Shown piece after piece: positions 63,130-64,000 of a DNA stretch of 64,000 bases; the stretch's first letter is position 1, and each line of letters begins with the position of its first letter. Source of the stretch: Aricia agestis. Its lineage: Eukaryota > Arthropoda > Insecta > Lepidoptera > Lycaenidae. The notes below the pieces were generated by a model. The model saw only the letters and a list, made by a program, of their open reading frames with translations. It was not told where the DNA came from and did no database searches. The DNA lies in NCBI RefSeq assembly GCF_905147365.1, contig NC_056418.1:14383262-14447261 (forward strand), in the 5' to 3' direction. Made by a program: the position numbers and the translations under genes.

Positions 63130-64000
63130 GTTGTAGGACTATATTTCACCAGAACACTTTAGTGTACAAAGGCTGGGGGTCTTCAAATTAAATACTGGAT
63201 GCGCTGAATCACTTTATTCGCACAACAAGTTAGGTTGGCGATGGGCAGACGACTGACTCTCGCAGGAGTTAACTCGCCGCGCCACAAATAAGCTGACTTA
63301 ACAATATGCAATTACCGAGAATTATAACACACACTACAACACCATGGATGCAACCAGTTGTCGCTAAAACAAAATATGAAGAGGGAATGCGGGTGTAGCA
63401 GAATTTAAACGAAGAAACTATTGCCATTCTTCGCTTCACAATATAGACAGATACAGTAAATCGTGACGTAGTCCTCTAATTCCTCCTTCAAAATAGAGCC
63501 TATCTAATTATTATTTTTATATATATCTTCAGGAAGAGTGAGTCTATGCCTGTATGTTTTTATTTTATTTTTCGAATTTGTTTTATGGTCGGTGGATTGG
63601 CGGGGTACGGGGCATTCATTTTTTTGATTTTTGAAGGGTCATATTTTTTATTCATCAGTAAATTTAGAAAAAATTTAACGTAGAGTCATAGCTTCAACAG
63701 ATCCCAATATTGTATTAAAAATAATTTGTCTAGACGCATTGTCCAGGGAGTAAATTGCGGAATACGTTTGTATGGAAAAACAGTGTTAGCGTTTCCTCTT
63801 AACAGCTCCATAGAAAGTTACTCATTTGCCACCCACTGGTTGAGGATGGACACTCTATCCCTATAACCCCGCAAAATTCTTTTGACCCCGCAAATTCTAT
63901 ACACCCCATATTACCGGAATATATTTCGTTGGTAGCGGCGACTAGCTGCGCCGCCATAGTAAAAATATAGCCTTCTGTAACTAAGATAACTAAGATAGTA
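63130..64000. other. Unassigned stretch to window end
   Basis: The 63.17-63.37 kb part (AATACTGGATGCGCTGAATC, GATGGGCAGACGACTGACTC) has retroelement-like complexity but no identifiable motif. CCCCGCAAAATTC/CCCCGCAAATTC at 63.87 kb is a short direct repeat. No gene is supported. Confidence 0.3.

Noticed and set aside
1..64000. A prokaryotic operon, prophage or defence system
   Set aside because: There are no long ORFs with ribosome binding sites, and the window is filled with eukaryotic retroelements, Helitrons and MITEs.

Overview
This window looks like nuclear DNA of a moth or butterfly (Lepidoptera). It is AT-rich, contains no convincing host protein-coding gene, and is packed with transposable-element families that I recognise from lepidopteran genomes. 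These are short non-autonomous Helitrons with TC...CTAG ends, a very abundant poly(A)-tailed SINE, tRNA-derived SINEs, a piggyBac-type MITE, hAT-type elements, R1-clade and Jockey/CR1-like LINEs, and many foldback MITEs. Family names come from memory and no database was searched. Where both ends and a target-site duplication can be read, the element call is firm; elsewhere it is provisional.

Layout. 0-6.8 kb: a CTGT-rich tandem repeat, a SINE, MITEs, LINE 3' ends, and a possible TATA/Inr promoter with a hairpin at 2.1-2.4 kb. 6.9-10.7 kb: a GC-rich palindromic element, a GC-rich foldback MITE and a perfect 112-bp palindrome. 11.6-15.8 kb: Helitron inside Helitron, MITE inside MITE, a LINE fragment and a TA-flanked MITE. 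15.8-20 kb: mostly unassigned AT-rich sequence. 20-24 kb: MITE and Helitron cluster. 25.3-27.9 kb: the largest coding remnant, a decayed LINE reverse transcriptase on the minus strand interrupted by two small inverted duplications. 28-35 kb: SINE, Helitron and foldback fragments. 35.2-36.2 kb: 5'-truncated R1-clade LINE with 11-bp target duplications. 36.7-37.2 kb: TTAA-flanked piggyBac MITE. 38-48.5 kb: the densest SINE cluster plus two hAT elements with perfect 8-bp duplications, the larger containing two SINEs and an inverted-repeat element. 48.6-64 kb: more SINEs, a hAT-like element, possible conserved non-coding stretches, a nested element with inverted arrays of a ~20-bp motif (58.4-59.6 kb) and a long hairpin with ~154-bp arms (60.35-60.76 kb).

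No genes act together here in a pathway. The window is best read as an intergenic or long-intron region built by repeated rounds of transposition. Sixteen copies of one SINE (about 5 kb, both orientations) dominate. Nesting gives a partial order of insertion: SINE A is younger than the hAT element at 45.6 kb, the GC-rich MITE at 53.1 kb and the family C repeat at 42.8 kb. I found no CRISPR array, rRNA, intact tRNA gene or convincing novel protein system. The most unusual signals are structural: clustered perfect inverted duplications, long hairpins, and an abundant SINE whose complementary strand is rich in potential G-quadruplex tracts.
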